From Myxococcales bacterium (lineage in GTDB: Bacteria > Myxococcota_A > Bradymonadia > UBA7976 > UBA1532), in the NCBI GenBank assembly GCA_020633465.1, contig JACKDN010000018.1:109395-173394 (forward strand): DNA of 64,000 nucleotides. The letters run 5' to 3'. Below are positions 1 to 10,000 of this stretch, piece after piece; the stretch's first letter is position 1, and every line of letters starts with the position of its first letter. The translations under genes and the position numbers were made by a program. Below the pieces are notes generated by a model. The model did not search any database. It saw only the letters and a program-made list of their open reading frames with translations, and was not told the DNA's origin.

Positions 1-690
1 GCCGCGGGCGATGCGCTCGACGCCGGCGCGCAGGGTGCGCAGGGGGCGCAGCAGGCGCGTGGCGGTCCAGGTGATGGCGATGCCGATGAACATGGCCACC
101 GTCGCCAGCAGGATGGCGCCCCAGACGGCGCGGCGCTCCTCGGCGCCGAAGGTGGCGACCGCGCGGGCGAGCGCCTCGTTGAGATCGACCTCGAGGCTGG
201 CCAGATCGCGGCCCAGCGCGCGCAGCAGGCGGCGGCTGTCGCGGCGCCCGGTGGTGGGATCGCCCCCGGCCTCGACCTGATCGAAGAAGGTCGTGGCGGC
301 GGTGGCCAAGGCGGCGCGGTCGGCGTTCAGCCGGCGCAGGCGCGCCGCGAAGGCGGCGGCGTCGGGCGGGGCGCCCTCGGCCTCGACGACGGCGATCGCG
401 CGCTCGAAGGCGGCGCCGATGCGCTCGACGAAGGGGTGGATGCGGCGGGCGAGGTGCACGCTGCGGCGCAGGGCGGCGGGGTCGGTCTGGTCGAGCACCA
501 GGTCCAGGCCGCGCAGGTGGCTCTGCGCCTCGGCCAGGATCGAGGGCAGCGGCACCAGCGTGGCGTGCAGCCGGGCGACGCGGTCGCCCAGGCCGCGCAC
601 CTGCCACAGGGTGTGGCCGGTGACGCCGCCGAACGTGATCAGCAGGGCGACGTAGCCCAGGAACACCTTGCCGGGGATCGAGAGGCGCAC
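1..690 (-). CDS. Membrane sensor (histidine kinase or chemoreceptor), N-terminal 230 residues
   Basis: Only the first 230 codons lie in the window; the C-terminal output domain is beyond position 1. The GTG at 690 is the only start below an in-frame TAG and gives a first hydrophobic helix (about residues 9-28). A mostly alpha-helical extracytoplasmic segment rich in Leu/Ala/Arg (30-188) follows, then a second membrane helix (190-210) and the start of a HAMP linker from about residue 211 (pattern RLLRPLRTL..GVERIARG). This layout is shared by sensor histidine kinases and methyl-accepting chemoreceptors, and the missing part decides which. The large helical periplasmic region resembles a four-helix-bundle sensor. 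It is transcribed divergently from the PEGA protein gene at 843. Confidence 0.82.
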   Translation of the reverse strand, partial: MRLSIPGKVFLGYVALLITFGGVTGHTLWQVRGLGDRVARLHATLVPLPSILAEAQSHLRGLDLVLDQTDPAALRRSVHLARRIHPFVERIGAAFERAIAVVEAEGAPPDAAAFAARLRRLNADRAALATAATTFFDQVEAGGDPTTGRRDSRRLLRALGRDLASLEVDLNEALARAVATFGAEERRAVWGAILLATVAMFIGIAITWTATRLLRPLRTLRAGVERIARG

Positions 691-711
691 CGCGGGCCGC
701 TTACCACGCCG

Positions 712-741
712 TTGACGGCAAAGCGAGCGCTATGCTAACCC
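712..741 (+). promoter_or_regulatory. Predicted sigma-70-type promoter for the PEGA/Kelch gene pair
   Basis: TTGACG (712-717), an 18-base spacer and TAACCC (736-741) lie about 100 bases before the start at 843. The -35 is good, the -10 weak, and the spacer one base long. Read from sequence only. Confidence 0.4.
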
Positions 742-842
742 CCTCCGGCTCCGAGGCCCCGCGGCGCGCCCCCTTCCGGTGGCGCGGGGGTGCCTCGGGC
801 GTGCACGCAGGCAGGCCCCCGCGGGCGATGGAGAACCCCTCG

Positions 843-2276
843 ATGAAACGGTCGCCACCGGCTCACCGCGCCGTGCTCGTCGCCCTCCTGGCGTCGACGC
901 AGGTGCTCTTCGGCGTCCCCCTCGTCGCCCCCGTCGGCGAGGCGGCGGCGCAGGCGCCGCGCCCCCGCGTGTGGCTCGGGCCGATGCAGGCGGACGACGT
1001 GCCCGGCGCGCGGCTGCTGTCGGAGAAGTTCGACGAGGCCGCGCGCAACCAGCTGCGCCGCAGCCAGAAGGTGCAGACGACCGATCAGGCGCAGTTCGGC
1101 GACGCGGGCGGCGAGGGCGATCCCCGGGTCGAGCAGGCCGAGCGCCTGCGCGTCGCGGGCAAGGAGGCCTTCGCCGCGGGGGAGTACCAGAAGGCGCTCG
1201 AGCAGCTGCGGGCCGCGCTCGATCTGTACGAAGAGGGCATCGCCTCGGTGAACAAGGTCGAGGTGCTGGCCGAGACGCTGGGCTACCTGGGCGCGACGAC
1301 GCACGCGCTGGAGTTCGACGCCGACGCGAAGGACTACTTCCGGCGCGTGGTGGCCCTGCTGCCCGAGGCCGAGCCCCTCGACGAGTTCCCCGAGGCCGCC
1401 AAGGCGCTGTTCGAGAAGGAGAAGGCGAAGCTCCTCAAGAAGAAGCGCGGCACGCTGACGGTGACGACCGAGCCGCCCGGCGCCGAGGTGCGCATCGACG
1501 GCGTCGAGCGCGGGGCCTCGCCGGTGACGGTCAAGGATCTCGTGCGCGGCGATCACTACGTGCAGGCCAGCCACGGCGAGGCCGGCCTGGCGGGGACGCG
1601 CACGCGGGTGAAGGGCGGGCGCACGAAGAAGGTGAACCTGACGCTCAGCACCGAGGTCGGGCCGGAGCCGGCGCAGAAGGCCGACGAGGCGCTGGTGGCG
1701 CAGATCACGCAGTTGGCCCGCGACATGGACATCTCGGCGCCCTTCCGCGAGAAGGCCGAGGCCATCGCGTCGCAGACCCAGGCCGACTGCGTGGTGGTCG
1801 CGTTCATCTCGCCCAAGGGCAACGAGTTCACGCTCACCTCGTTCGTGTACGCGGTCGAGGCCAAGCAGACCGCCAAGCTGGACGACCTGGGCTTCCGGGC
1901 CAACCTGTCGAGCGTCTTCAGCCAGGCGACGCGCTTCGCGGGCGAGGTCGAGACGGCGTGCACCGAGTTCCCGGTGGCCAAGGTGGTCAGCGGCAAGCTG
2001 GTGGTGGCCGCGGCGACGCCGCCCCCGCGCGATCCGCCGCCGGTGAGGCGCGAGCCCGATCCGCTGGCGGTGCCGCCGCCCACCGAGCCCTATCGCCCGA
2101 GCTCCTTGGACGGGGAGGACCCGCCCGACGACGACGACGACGACGATCCCTGGTACGCGGCGTGGTGGGTCTGGACCATCGCCGGCGCCGCGGTGATCGG
2201 CGGCACGGCCTACGGTGGCTATCTGCTGCTGCAGGACGAGCCCCAGGACGGCTACGACGCGACGGTGGTGTGGTGA
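843..2276 (+). CDS. Secreted TPR/PEGA-domain protein with C-terminal membrane anchor
   Basis: The 477-residue protein starts at ATG 843, preceded 8 bases upstream by a GGAG ribosome site; the ATG at 828 lacks one. A signal peptide (about 1-38, ending near Ala-rich EAAAQA) is followed by a TPR-like helical region (about 95-195, with the pattern AFAAGEYQKALEQLRAAL). A PEGA domain follows (about 203-268, TVTTEPPGAEVRIDG), then a mixed domain, a Pro-rich linker, a run of seven Asp, and a final membrane helix (about 437-463). PEGA proteins are surface-associated and common in myxobacteria; their ligands are mostly unknown. The stop overlaps the start of the Kelch lipoprotein gene (TGATG), so the two are translationally coupled and probably act together at the envelope. 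No enzymatic motif is seen. Confidence 0.85.
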   Translation: MKRSPPAHRAVLVALLASTQVLFGVPLVAPVGEAAAQAPRPRVWLGPMQADDVPGARLLSEKFDEAARNQLRRSQKVQTTDQAQFGDAGGEGDPRVEQAERLRVAGKEAFAAGEYQKALEQLRAALDLYEEGIASVNKVEVLAETLGYLGATTHALEFDADAKDYFRRVVALLPEAEPLDEFPEAAKALFEKEKAKLLKKKRGTLTVTTEPPGAEVRIDGVERGASPVTVKDLVRGDHYVQASHGEAGLAGTRTRVKGGRTKKVNLTLSTEVGPEPAQKADEALVAQITQLARDMDISAPFREKAEAIASQTQADCVVVAFISPKGNEFTLTSFVYAVEAKQTAKLDDLGFRANLSSVFSQATRFAGEVETACTEFPVAKVVSGKLVVAAATPPPRDPPPVRREPDPLAVPPPTEPYRPSSLDGEDPPDDDDDDDPWYAAWWVWTIAGAAVIGGTAYGGYLLLQDEPQDGYDATVVW

Positions 2277-3919
2277 TGCGGCGCTTCCTCTGCTGGACGA
2301 TCCTCGGCCTCGCGCTCGGCGCGGCCGGCTGCGACGACGCCGACGACACGACGGTGCAGGTCGAGCTGTACACGCCCGACGGACAGGAGGATCTGCTGTC
2401 CGCGGCGGGCCCCGCCGATCTGATCGAGATCGTGGTCAAGGGCGAAGACGGCAAGCCGACGACGGCCCTCCTCGACGCCACCGACCCGAACCGCCGGGCC
2501 CGGGTGACCGGGCTGCCCTTCGGGCGCAACTTCCGCATGTTCGTGCGCGGCTTCAACAACGGCGACGCGCAGGCGGTGGTCTACTTCTACGGCGCGAGCG
2601 CGCCCTTCGACGTCACCGAGGGCGGCGAGGCGCGCATCTCGGTCCAGGTGGGGCAGGTGGACTGCATCGGCCTCAACCGCGCGTCGCCCCGCTTCCGCAG
2701 CGCCGGCACCAAGGACGACCTCGACACGCTGCGGGTGGGCATGTCGGTCACCACGCTGCCGGACGGCCGCGTGCTGATCGCCGGCGGCGCGCAGGTGGAC
2801 GCGCAGGGCAACGTGGTCCGCGTGCTGGACACGATGGAGATCTACGATCCGGCGCGGTCGGAGTTCCAGCTGTTGCCCTACAACATGGACGCCCGGGCCT
2901 ACCACTCGGCGACGCTGCTGCCCAGCGGTCAGGTGCTGATGTTCGGCGGCTTCACGCGGGTGGATCCGGATCCCGTGCCGGTGAGCACGGCGCAGCTGAT
3001 CGCGATCGACGATCCGGTGACGCCGGTGCGCGAGGTGCCCCTCGGCATCGCGGTGGCCCCTCGGTACATGCACCAGGCGACGCTGCTGGACGATGGGCGC
3101 GACTCGGTGCTGTTCACCGGCGGGGTGGGCGCGGACGGCGCGCCGCTCGCGAGCGCGTTCCGCTTCTTCCCCGGGCAGGCGGGCGATCCCGCGCAAGGTA
3201 CGTGGCTGGCGCAGGTGGACATGCACACGCCCCGGGCCTGGCACTCGGCGTCGCGCGTGCTGCGCAGCAACGAGAAGGCGGTCGTGGTGGGCGGCCTGGG
3301 GCCGGACGGGGCGGCCACCGACGGCATCGAGGTGTTCACGATCAACCCGAACCCGGCGCAGCGCGGCTGCGTGGGGGACGCCCAGCCGAGCGCCGACGTG
3401 GGCTGCTTCATCAAGCCGCTGGGCGGACGCCTGGGCGAGGCGCGCTGGGCGCACACGGCGGTCGAGATCGACGGCGGGCGGCAGGTGGCCATCATGGGGG
3501 GCTACGGGGCCGCCGATCGCAGCAGCACGACCAACACGCTCGAGATCGTCAACGCGGACGATCTGTCGGTCATCAGCGAGGGGGCGGGGGAGCTGCTCAA
3601 CGGGCGCGGTGAGCTCGCGTCGATCGGCCTCGCCGACGGCACCATCCTGGCGATCGGCGGTCGGCGCGCCGGGACGCCCCTGGCGGTGTCGTCGCGGCTG
3701 CGGCCCAACCGCGACCCCGCGAGCGGCAAGGTCACGAACTTCAGCGTGACGCCGTTCGAGTCGGGCTGCGGCCTGACCGAGCCCCGCTACGGCGTGGGCG
3801 TGGCCCAGCTGGACAACGGTACCGTGCTGATGCTGGGCGGCGTGACCGGCCGTCGCCCGGGCGAGCTGGTGGCCAGCCGCCGCGCCGAGCTGTTCTTCCC
3901 GCGCGTGAACGAGCTCTGA
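2276..3919 (+). CDS. Kelch-repeat lipoprotein
   Basis: The ATG at 2276 overlaps the preceding TGA. The 547-residue product begins with a lipoprotein-type signal (residues 1-18) and Cys19 (LGAAGC), with an Asp-rich stretch just after the cysteine. A beta-rich domain of about 130 residues leads into repeated Kelch-like blades from about residue 155 to the end. Blade signatures are LPDGRVLIAGG, LPSGQVLMFGG, DSVLFTGGVG and LDNGTVLMLGG, interspersed with paired-Gly and H-S-A motifs (ARAYHSATLL, AWHSASRVL). Kelch propellers bind proteins or carbohydrates; the partner is unknown. The tight coupling to the PEGA/TPR membrane protein suggests the two form an envelope complex (inference). Confidence 0.85.
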   Translation: MRRFLCWTILGLALGAAGCDDADDTTVQVELYTPDGQEDLLSAAGPADLIEIVVKGEDGKPTTALLDATDPNRRARVTGLPFGRNFRMFVRGFNNGDAQAVVYFYGASAPFDVTEGGEARISVQVGQVDCIGLNRASPRFRSAGTKDDLDTLRVGMSVTTLPDGRVLIAGGAQVDAQGNVVRVLDTMEIYDPARSEFQLLPYNMDARAYHSATLLPSGQVLMFGGFTRVDPDPVPVSTAQLIAIDDPVTPVREVPLGIAVAPRYMHQATLLDDGRDSVLFTGGVGADGAPLASAFRFFPGQAGDPAQGTWLAQVDMHTPRAWHSASRVLRSNEKAVVVGGLGPDGAATDGIEVFTINPNPAQRGCVGDAQPSADVGCFIKPLGGRLGEARWAHTAVEIDGGRQVAIMGGYGAADRSSTTNTLEIVNADDLSVISEGAGELLNGRGELASIGLADGTILAIGGRRAGTPLAVSSRLRPNRDPASGKVTNFSVTPFESGCGLTEPRYGVGVAQLDNGTVLMLGGVTGRRPGELVASRRAELFFPRVNEL

Positions 3920-3928
3920 TCGGGCTCT

Positions 3929-3970
3929 CCCGGCGCCGCCGGGACTTACCCGGCGGGTTTGTTGCCCGCC
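3929..3970 (+). terminator. Two short hairpins after the Kelch gene
   Basis: CCCGGC-GCC-GCCGGG (3929-3943) is followed by GGCGGG-7 nt-CCCGCC (3952-3970). Neither has a U-run, so they may attenuate rather than terminate. The second overlaps the predicted promoter of the giant gene. Confidence 0.35.
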
Positions 3971-3991
3971 TCCGCCGGCCCGTCCTACACT
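3962..3991 (+). promoter_or_regulatory. Predicted promoter of the giant DUF11/barrel gene
   Basis: TTGCCC (3962-3967), an 18-base spacer and TACACT (3986-3991) leave a leader of roughly 25 bases before the GTG at 4023. Confidence 0.45.
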
Positions 3992-4022
3992 CCGCCGGCA
4001 CGAACACGGCCCCGGCGACCCC

Positions 4023-7000
4023 GTGACACCTTCTCCGAGGACTCTGGCGCGCGGCCTGGCCGCGGCGCTGCTGCTCGCGCCCTGCCTGGGCCAAGCGCTG
4101 GTCGACGGCGAGCCCCACCGCCTGTACGCCGAGCACCGCGTCTTCGGCGGCGCGGTCGTGACCGGCAACACGCTGATGACGGCGTCGATCGCCAACCCGG
4201 CGGTCAACAGCGGCCTCCTGCCGCGGTCGTCGGGCGACGTGAACGCGCTGCCCTTCGACGCCCGCGTGGTCGGCGCCTACCTGTTCTGGAGCGGCAGCCT
4301 CGACGGGCGCGTCGACCGCAACGCGACGCTGACCGTCGCCGACGGGACGTCCTTCGACGTGGCCGCCGATCGCTGCGTGACGGTGCCCTCGCTGGGCGGC
4401 TTCTTCTACTGCCGCGCCGACGTCACCGATCGCGTGGCGCCGCGCCCGGGGCCGCAGGCCTACAACGGCCGTTACACCGTCGGCGACGTGCAGGCGCAGC
4501 CCGGCTTCCTCGACGCGAACGGCGACTGCATCGACGAGCGCGAGTGCCAGGCCAAGTACGCCGGCTGGTCGCTGGTGCTGGTGTACAGCGCGCCCTCGGC
4601 GCCGACGCTGCGCGACATCTTCGTGCACGACGGCTTCCGCCAGCTCGACGAGACGCCCGAGAGCCCCGGCATCGACCAGTTCCGCATCGAGGGCTTCGAC
4701 TTCCCGCGCGACGGGCAGGCCCAGCTGACCTTCTTCGCGCTCGAGGGCGACAGCTTCCTCGGGGTGCCGCCGCAGGACACCGACCCCGTGTTCCCCTGCG
4801 CCACCTGCTTCGACTTCATGGACTTCAACGGGCGGCGCCTGACCAACGCGCTGAACCCGCCCAACAACCTGTTCAACAGCAGCTCGCCGGGCGGCTTCAC
4901 GCTGGGCCTCGACATCGACACCTTCGACGTCTCGAACTTCCTGCGGGTGGGCGACACCTCGGCGCCGATCCGCGTGGGATCGGGCGACGGCATCGTGAAC
5001 CCCGGGGGCGGAGATCCGGCGGGGGCGGGGGAGTCGTTCTTCCTCGGCTACGTGCTGCTGAGCGTCGACCGCAACGCGCCGAACTTCCAGAAGGACGGCA
5101 CGACGCTGGCGGTCATCCCCGACGAGGCGGCGCCGCGCGAGCGGGTGGTCATCCGCCTGCAGCTCGACAACGAGGGCACGCTGGACTCGCTGGCGACGCG
5201 CGTGCAGCTGAGCCTCCCGCCGGGCCTGACCTACCTGCCGGGCAGCCTGCGCGTGGACGGCGCCGATCCCATCCCCGGCGACGAGGCGCAGAACCCGCTC
5301 GAGCCGCCCGGGCTGCCGCTGGGCAACATCCCGTTCCAGGGCGACACCACGCGCGAGATCACCTTCCGCGCGGCCATCGATCCGGGCGTGCCCGCGGGCA
5401 CGCGCCTCGTGATGCAGGGCGCGATCACGGCGTCCAACCTGCCCGACGAGGCGCTGACCGAGGAGGCCGTGCTGGTGATCCTCGGCGGGCTCGACCTGGG
5501 CCAGCCCACCAAGCGGGTGATCGAGACCAGCGGGGACGGTCGCTTCACGCCGGGCGAGGTGATCCGGTACGACATCACCATCCCCAACCCCAACCTGCGC
5601 GACGTGCTCGGCGTCGACCTCGTCGACGACCTGCCGCCCTACCTCGACCTGCTGCAGGTGATCACCTTCTCGGGTGAAGACCGCAGTGATCCTTCGCAGA
5701 ATCGGGTGGAGATCGGCGACATCGTCGTGCCCGCGTCGCCGGGCGGCGGCACCACCGTCACGATCATCGCGCGCATCCACGACGTCGAGCAGCTGCTCGA
5801 GGACGGCGTGCCCGCCGGGGGCCTCAACGGCTTCGCGGTGGCCAACCAGGCGATCGTCTCGGCGGCGGGCACCGACTACCCGACCGACGATCCCGGCACC
5901 GCCGCGCCCAACGATCCGACGCGCTTCTCGCTGTCGGCGGCGATCGACATCGGCGGCGCGCAGACCCGCAAGACCGGGGCCGACGTCAACGGCGGGCGCC
6001 TCGAGCCCGGCGACCGCGTGCGGTACACGATCCAGGTGCAGAACACCGGCACGGCCCCGGCCGAGGTGTTCGTCAACGATCCGCTGCCGGCGCGCACCAG
6101 CGACTGCCAGCTCGAGAGCGATCACCCCGACATCGTGTGCGCGGGGGGCCGCCTGCAGGGGCTCATCGACGTCGGCCCGGGCGAGGGCGAGCGCATCGTC
6201 TTCTCGGTGCAGGTGGCGGCCGACGCCCCCAACGGCGCCACCGTGCAGAACGTGGCGATGGTGCGGGCCGACGCGCAGCAGATCGAGCTGCGGTCCGAGG
6301 CGCTGCAGGTGTTCGCGGCGCCCGACCTCAGCGCGTCGACCAAGCAGGTGGACGCGCCCGGCGGCGTCGCGGTGCCGGGCCAGCGGCTGACCTGGCAGAT
6401 CGAGGTGACGAACCGGGGCAACCGGCCGGCGACGGCGGTGGTCATCGAGGATCCGCTCGCCTTCGACTTCGCCGAGGTGGTGCCCCTCGACGGCGGCGCC
6501 TACGACGCCGCGGCCCGCACGATCACCTGGGACGTCGGCGACCTGGCGCCCGGCGCGACGTTCCTCGCGCGCTTCGAGGGGCTCCTGCCCGCCCAGCTCG
6601 AGGACGGCACGGTGGTGGCCAACCAGGCCGCCGTCGTCTCGGTCGAGACGGGGCGGGTGCCCACCGACGATCCGCGCACGCCGCAGGTCGACGACGCCAC
6701 GCGGGTGACGGTGCGCTCGCAGCCTCTGCTGGTGCTCACCAAGGCGCTGGACACGGCCACCGCCTCGCCCGGCGACACGGTCACCTACACCTTCCGGGTG
6801 CGCAACACGGGCACCGACGCCGCGCCCGCGTCGCGGCTGGTCGACGTGGTGCCGGACGGCTTCTTCGCGGCCTTCGAGCCCTCGGCCGGGTCGGTCGTCA
6901 ACCGGCGGCTGGACGCGCCCATCCCCCCGCTGGACGTGGGCGCCGAGGCGACGGTGACGCTGCGGGCGACGCTGCGCGACGTGCTGCCCGACGGCGCCGT

Positions 7001-10000
7001 CGTCAGCAACCAGGCCGCGGCGGTGCTGGAGGTCGGCGGCGACCCCGCCAGCGACGACCCCGGCACCCCCGCCATCGACGACCCCACCCGGCTGACCATC
7101 GAGTCGACGCCCGCGCTCGCGCTGGACAAGAGCGTGCGCGACCTGAACGGCGGCGACGTCCAGCCCGGCGACCGCCTGCGCTACACGCTGACGGTGCGCG
7201 CCACCGGCGACGCGCCGGTGTTCGACGCGCGCGTCACCGATCCGGTGCCCGACGGCCTCGAGGACGTCGCGGTCGAGGGCAAGGGCGCGCTCGGCGGCGG
7301 GGTCATCGAGTGGGTGTTGCCCGCGGCGGTCGTGCCGGGCACGCCGGTGACGCTGGCCTTCGAAGCGACGGTCGGGGCCGACGTGGCGTCGGGCACGGTC
7401 ATCCCCAACCAGGCGATGGTCGCCGCGCGCGACGTGGTGGCCGTGCCCAGCGACGATCCGACCACCCCGGTCGCGGCCGATCCGACGGTCGTGACGGTCA
7501 TCAGCCGCCCCGACCTGGGGCGCCCGGCCAAGACGGTCGAGCCGCGCGAGGTGCGCCCGGGCGAGCAGGTGACCTTCCGCCTCGAGGTGCGCAACCAGGG
7601 CACCGCGCCCTCGGGCCCGGTCACCGTGGTCGATCCGCTGCCCGCCGGCCTGCTCGACTGGCAGGCCGAGCCGCCGGCGATGCTGAGCGACGTCGAGGCG
7701 CGCTGGGCCGTGCCCCCGCTGGCGCCCGGCGAGGGCGTGACGCTCACCCTGCGCGCCACCGTGCCCACGCCGCTCGCCGACGGCACGACGTTCTCGAACC
7801 AGGCGACGGCGCAGATCGAGGGCCTCGAGGCCGTGCCCACGGACGATCCGACGCTGCCCGGCGACGCCGATCCCACGGTGGTGACCGTGCGCTCGAGCCC
7901 CGCGCTGACGCTGTTCAAGACCGTGCAGGATCTCGACGGCCCGCCCACGCGCCCCGGCGACACGCTGCGCTACACGGTCGTCGTGCTGAACGACGGCGAC
8001 GACGTCGCGCGTCAGGTGGTGCTGCGCGATCCCATCGTCGACGACCTGACCGTCACCGATTCCGGCGACGCGGCCCAGATGGGCGACGACCTCGTCTGGC
8101 AGCTCGGCGACCTGGCGCCGGGCGCGCCCGTCGAGCGCTCGTTCGAGGCGCAGGTCGCGCGCGGCCTGCCCAACGGCACGTTGGTGGGCAACCAGGCCCT
8201 CGGCCTGGCCGCCAACGCGCCCGACGAGGTGCCCAGCGACGATCCGGCCACCGCCGACCCCCGCGACGCCACGCGCGTGCGCGTGGTCAGCGCCGCAGAT
8301 CTGTCCGAGGCGACCAAGCGGGTCGAGCCCCTCGACGAGGGCGGCTTCCGGCCGGGCAACCGCGTGCGCTACAGCATCCGCGTGCGCAACATCGGCGACG
8401 ACGTCGCGCGCGACGTGGTGCTGACCGACGCGCTGCCCGCGGCGCTCGTCGACCCGGTGCCGTCGGACGGCGGCGTCGTGGCCGACGGCGTCGTCACCTG
8501 GCGGGTCGACGCGCTGCGGCCCTCCGAGGTGCTGACCCGCACGGTCGAGGCCACGCTGCGCGTGGGTCTTGCCGACGGCGACATCGTGCGCAACCAGGCG
8601 CAGGTCATCGCGCGCGACATCGCCGAGCCCTTCCTGACCGATGACCCGTCCACGCCGGCGTTCGACGCGACGGCGTTCGTGGTGGTGGCCGAGGCGCGGC
8701 TGGCGCTGACGAAGGCGGCCGAGGGCCTCGAGCCGCCGCGGCCCGGCGGCGAGCTGACCTGGATCCTCACCGTCACCAACGAGGGCGACGGGGCCAGCGC
8801 GCCGACCGAGGTGGTCGATCCGCTGCCCGACGGCGTCGAGGCGCCCGAGGCCGAGGCGCCGGCGATCATCGAGGGCCGCACGGTGCGCTGGCCGGTGCCG
8901 GCGGTCGTCCCCGGCGGGCCGCCGGCCACGCTGCGGGTGCGGGTGCGCGTGCCCGAGGGCACGCCCGACGGCACGCGCATCTCGAACCAGGCGCGGCTGG
9001 GCGACCAGCTCTCCGACGATCCGTCGACCCCACTGCCCGCCGATCCCACGGTGGTCGTCGTCGAGGATCGGCCCGACCTGCGCGGCTCGGTCAAGGGCGT
9101 CGCGGGCGACTTCGAGCCGGGCGGCGCGGTGCTCTACACCTTCGAGGTGGTGAACCGGGGCAGCCGCGCGGCCGACGCCGTGCAGGTGATCGACGCCTTC
9201 CCGGCGGCCCTGACCGAGATCGTCGTGCGCGGCGCCGACGGCGTGCTCGACGGCCGCACGCTCACCGTGCAGCTCGGCAGCCTCGAGCCGGGCGAGCGCC
9301 GGCGCTTCGAGGTGGCCGCCCGCGTCGTCGACGACGTCGAGGACGGCCAGGTGGTGGCCAACCAGGCGCAGGTGGTCGCCGCGGGGCTCGAGCCGGCGCT
9401 CACCGACGACCCCACCACCGCCGAGGTCGCCGACGCGACGACCTTCGTCGTCTCGTCCCGCGCCGTGTTGCTGCTGACCAAGACGGTGCGCGACGACGAC
9501 GGCGGCAGCTTCGAGCCGGGCGATCCGGTCAGCTACGTCCTGCGCATCGAGAACACCGGCAACCGCCCCGCGCGCGGCGTCGAGGTGATCGATCCGATCG
9601 ACGACGCGCTGACCAACCTGGTGGTCGACGGCGGCGAGCTGCAGGACCGCACCGCGAGCTGGCGCGTCGACGCGCTGCCCGCCGGCGACGCGATCGAGCT
9701 GCAGGTGCGCGGCCGGCTGCGCATGGACGTGGCCGACGGCCGCGAGGTGACCAACCAGTTCGGCGCGCGTGTCGGCGCGGCGGGGCCCTTCCAGCTCTCG
9801 GACGAGGTGCGCTTCGTCGTGGGCGCGGGCGGGCTGGTGACGACCAAGACGGTGCGCGCCCTCGGCGCCGCCGGCTTCGTGCCCGGCGGCGACGTCGAGT
9901 ACGCGCTGACCGTGATGAACGAGGGCGTCACCGATCTCGACAGCGTCTTCGTCGTCGACCCGGTCGACCTGCGCGCCTTCGCGCGCGTCGAGGCGCTCGA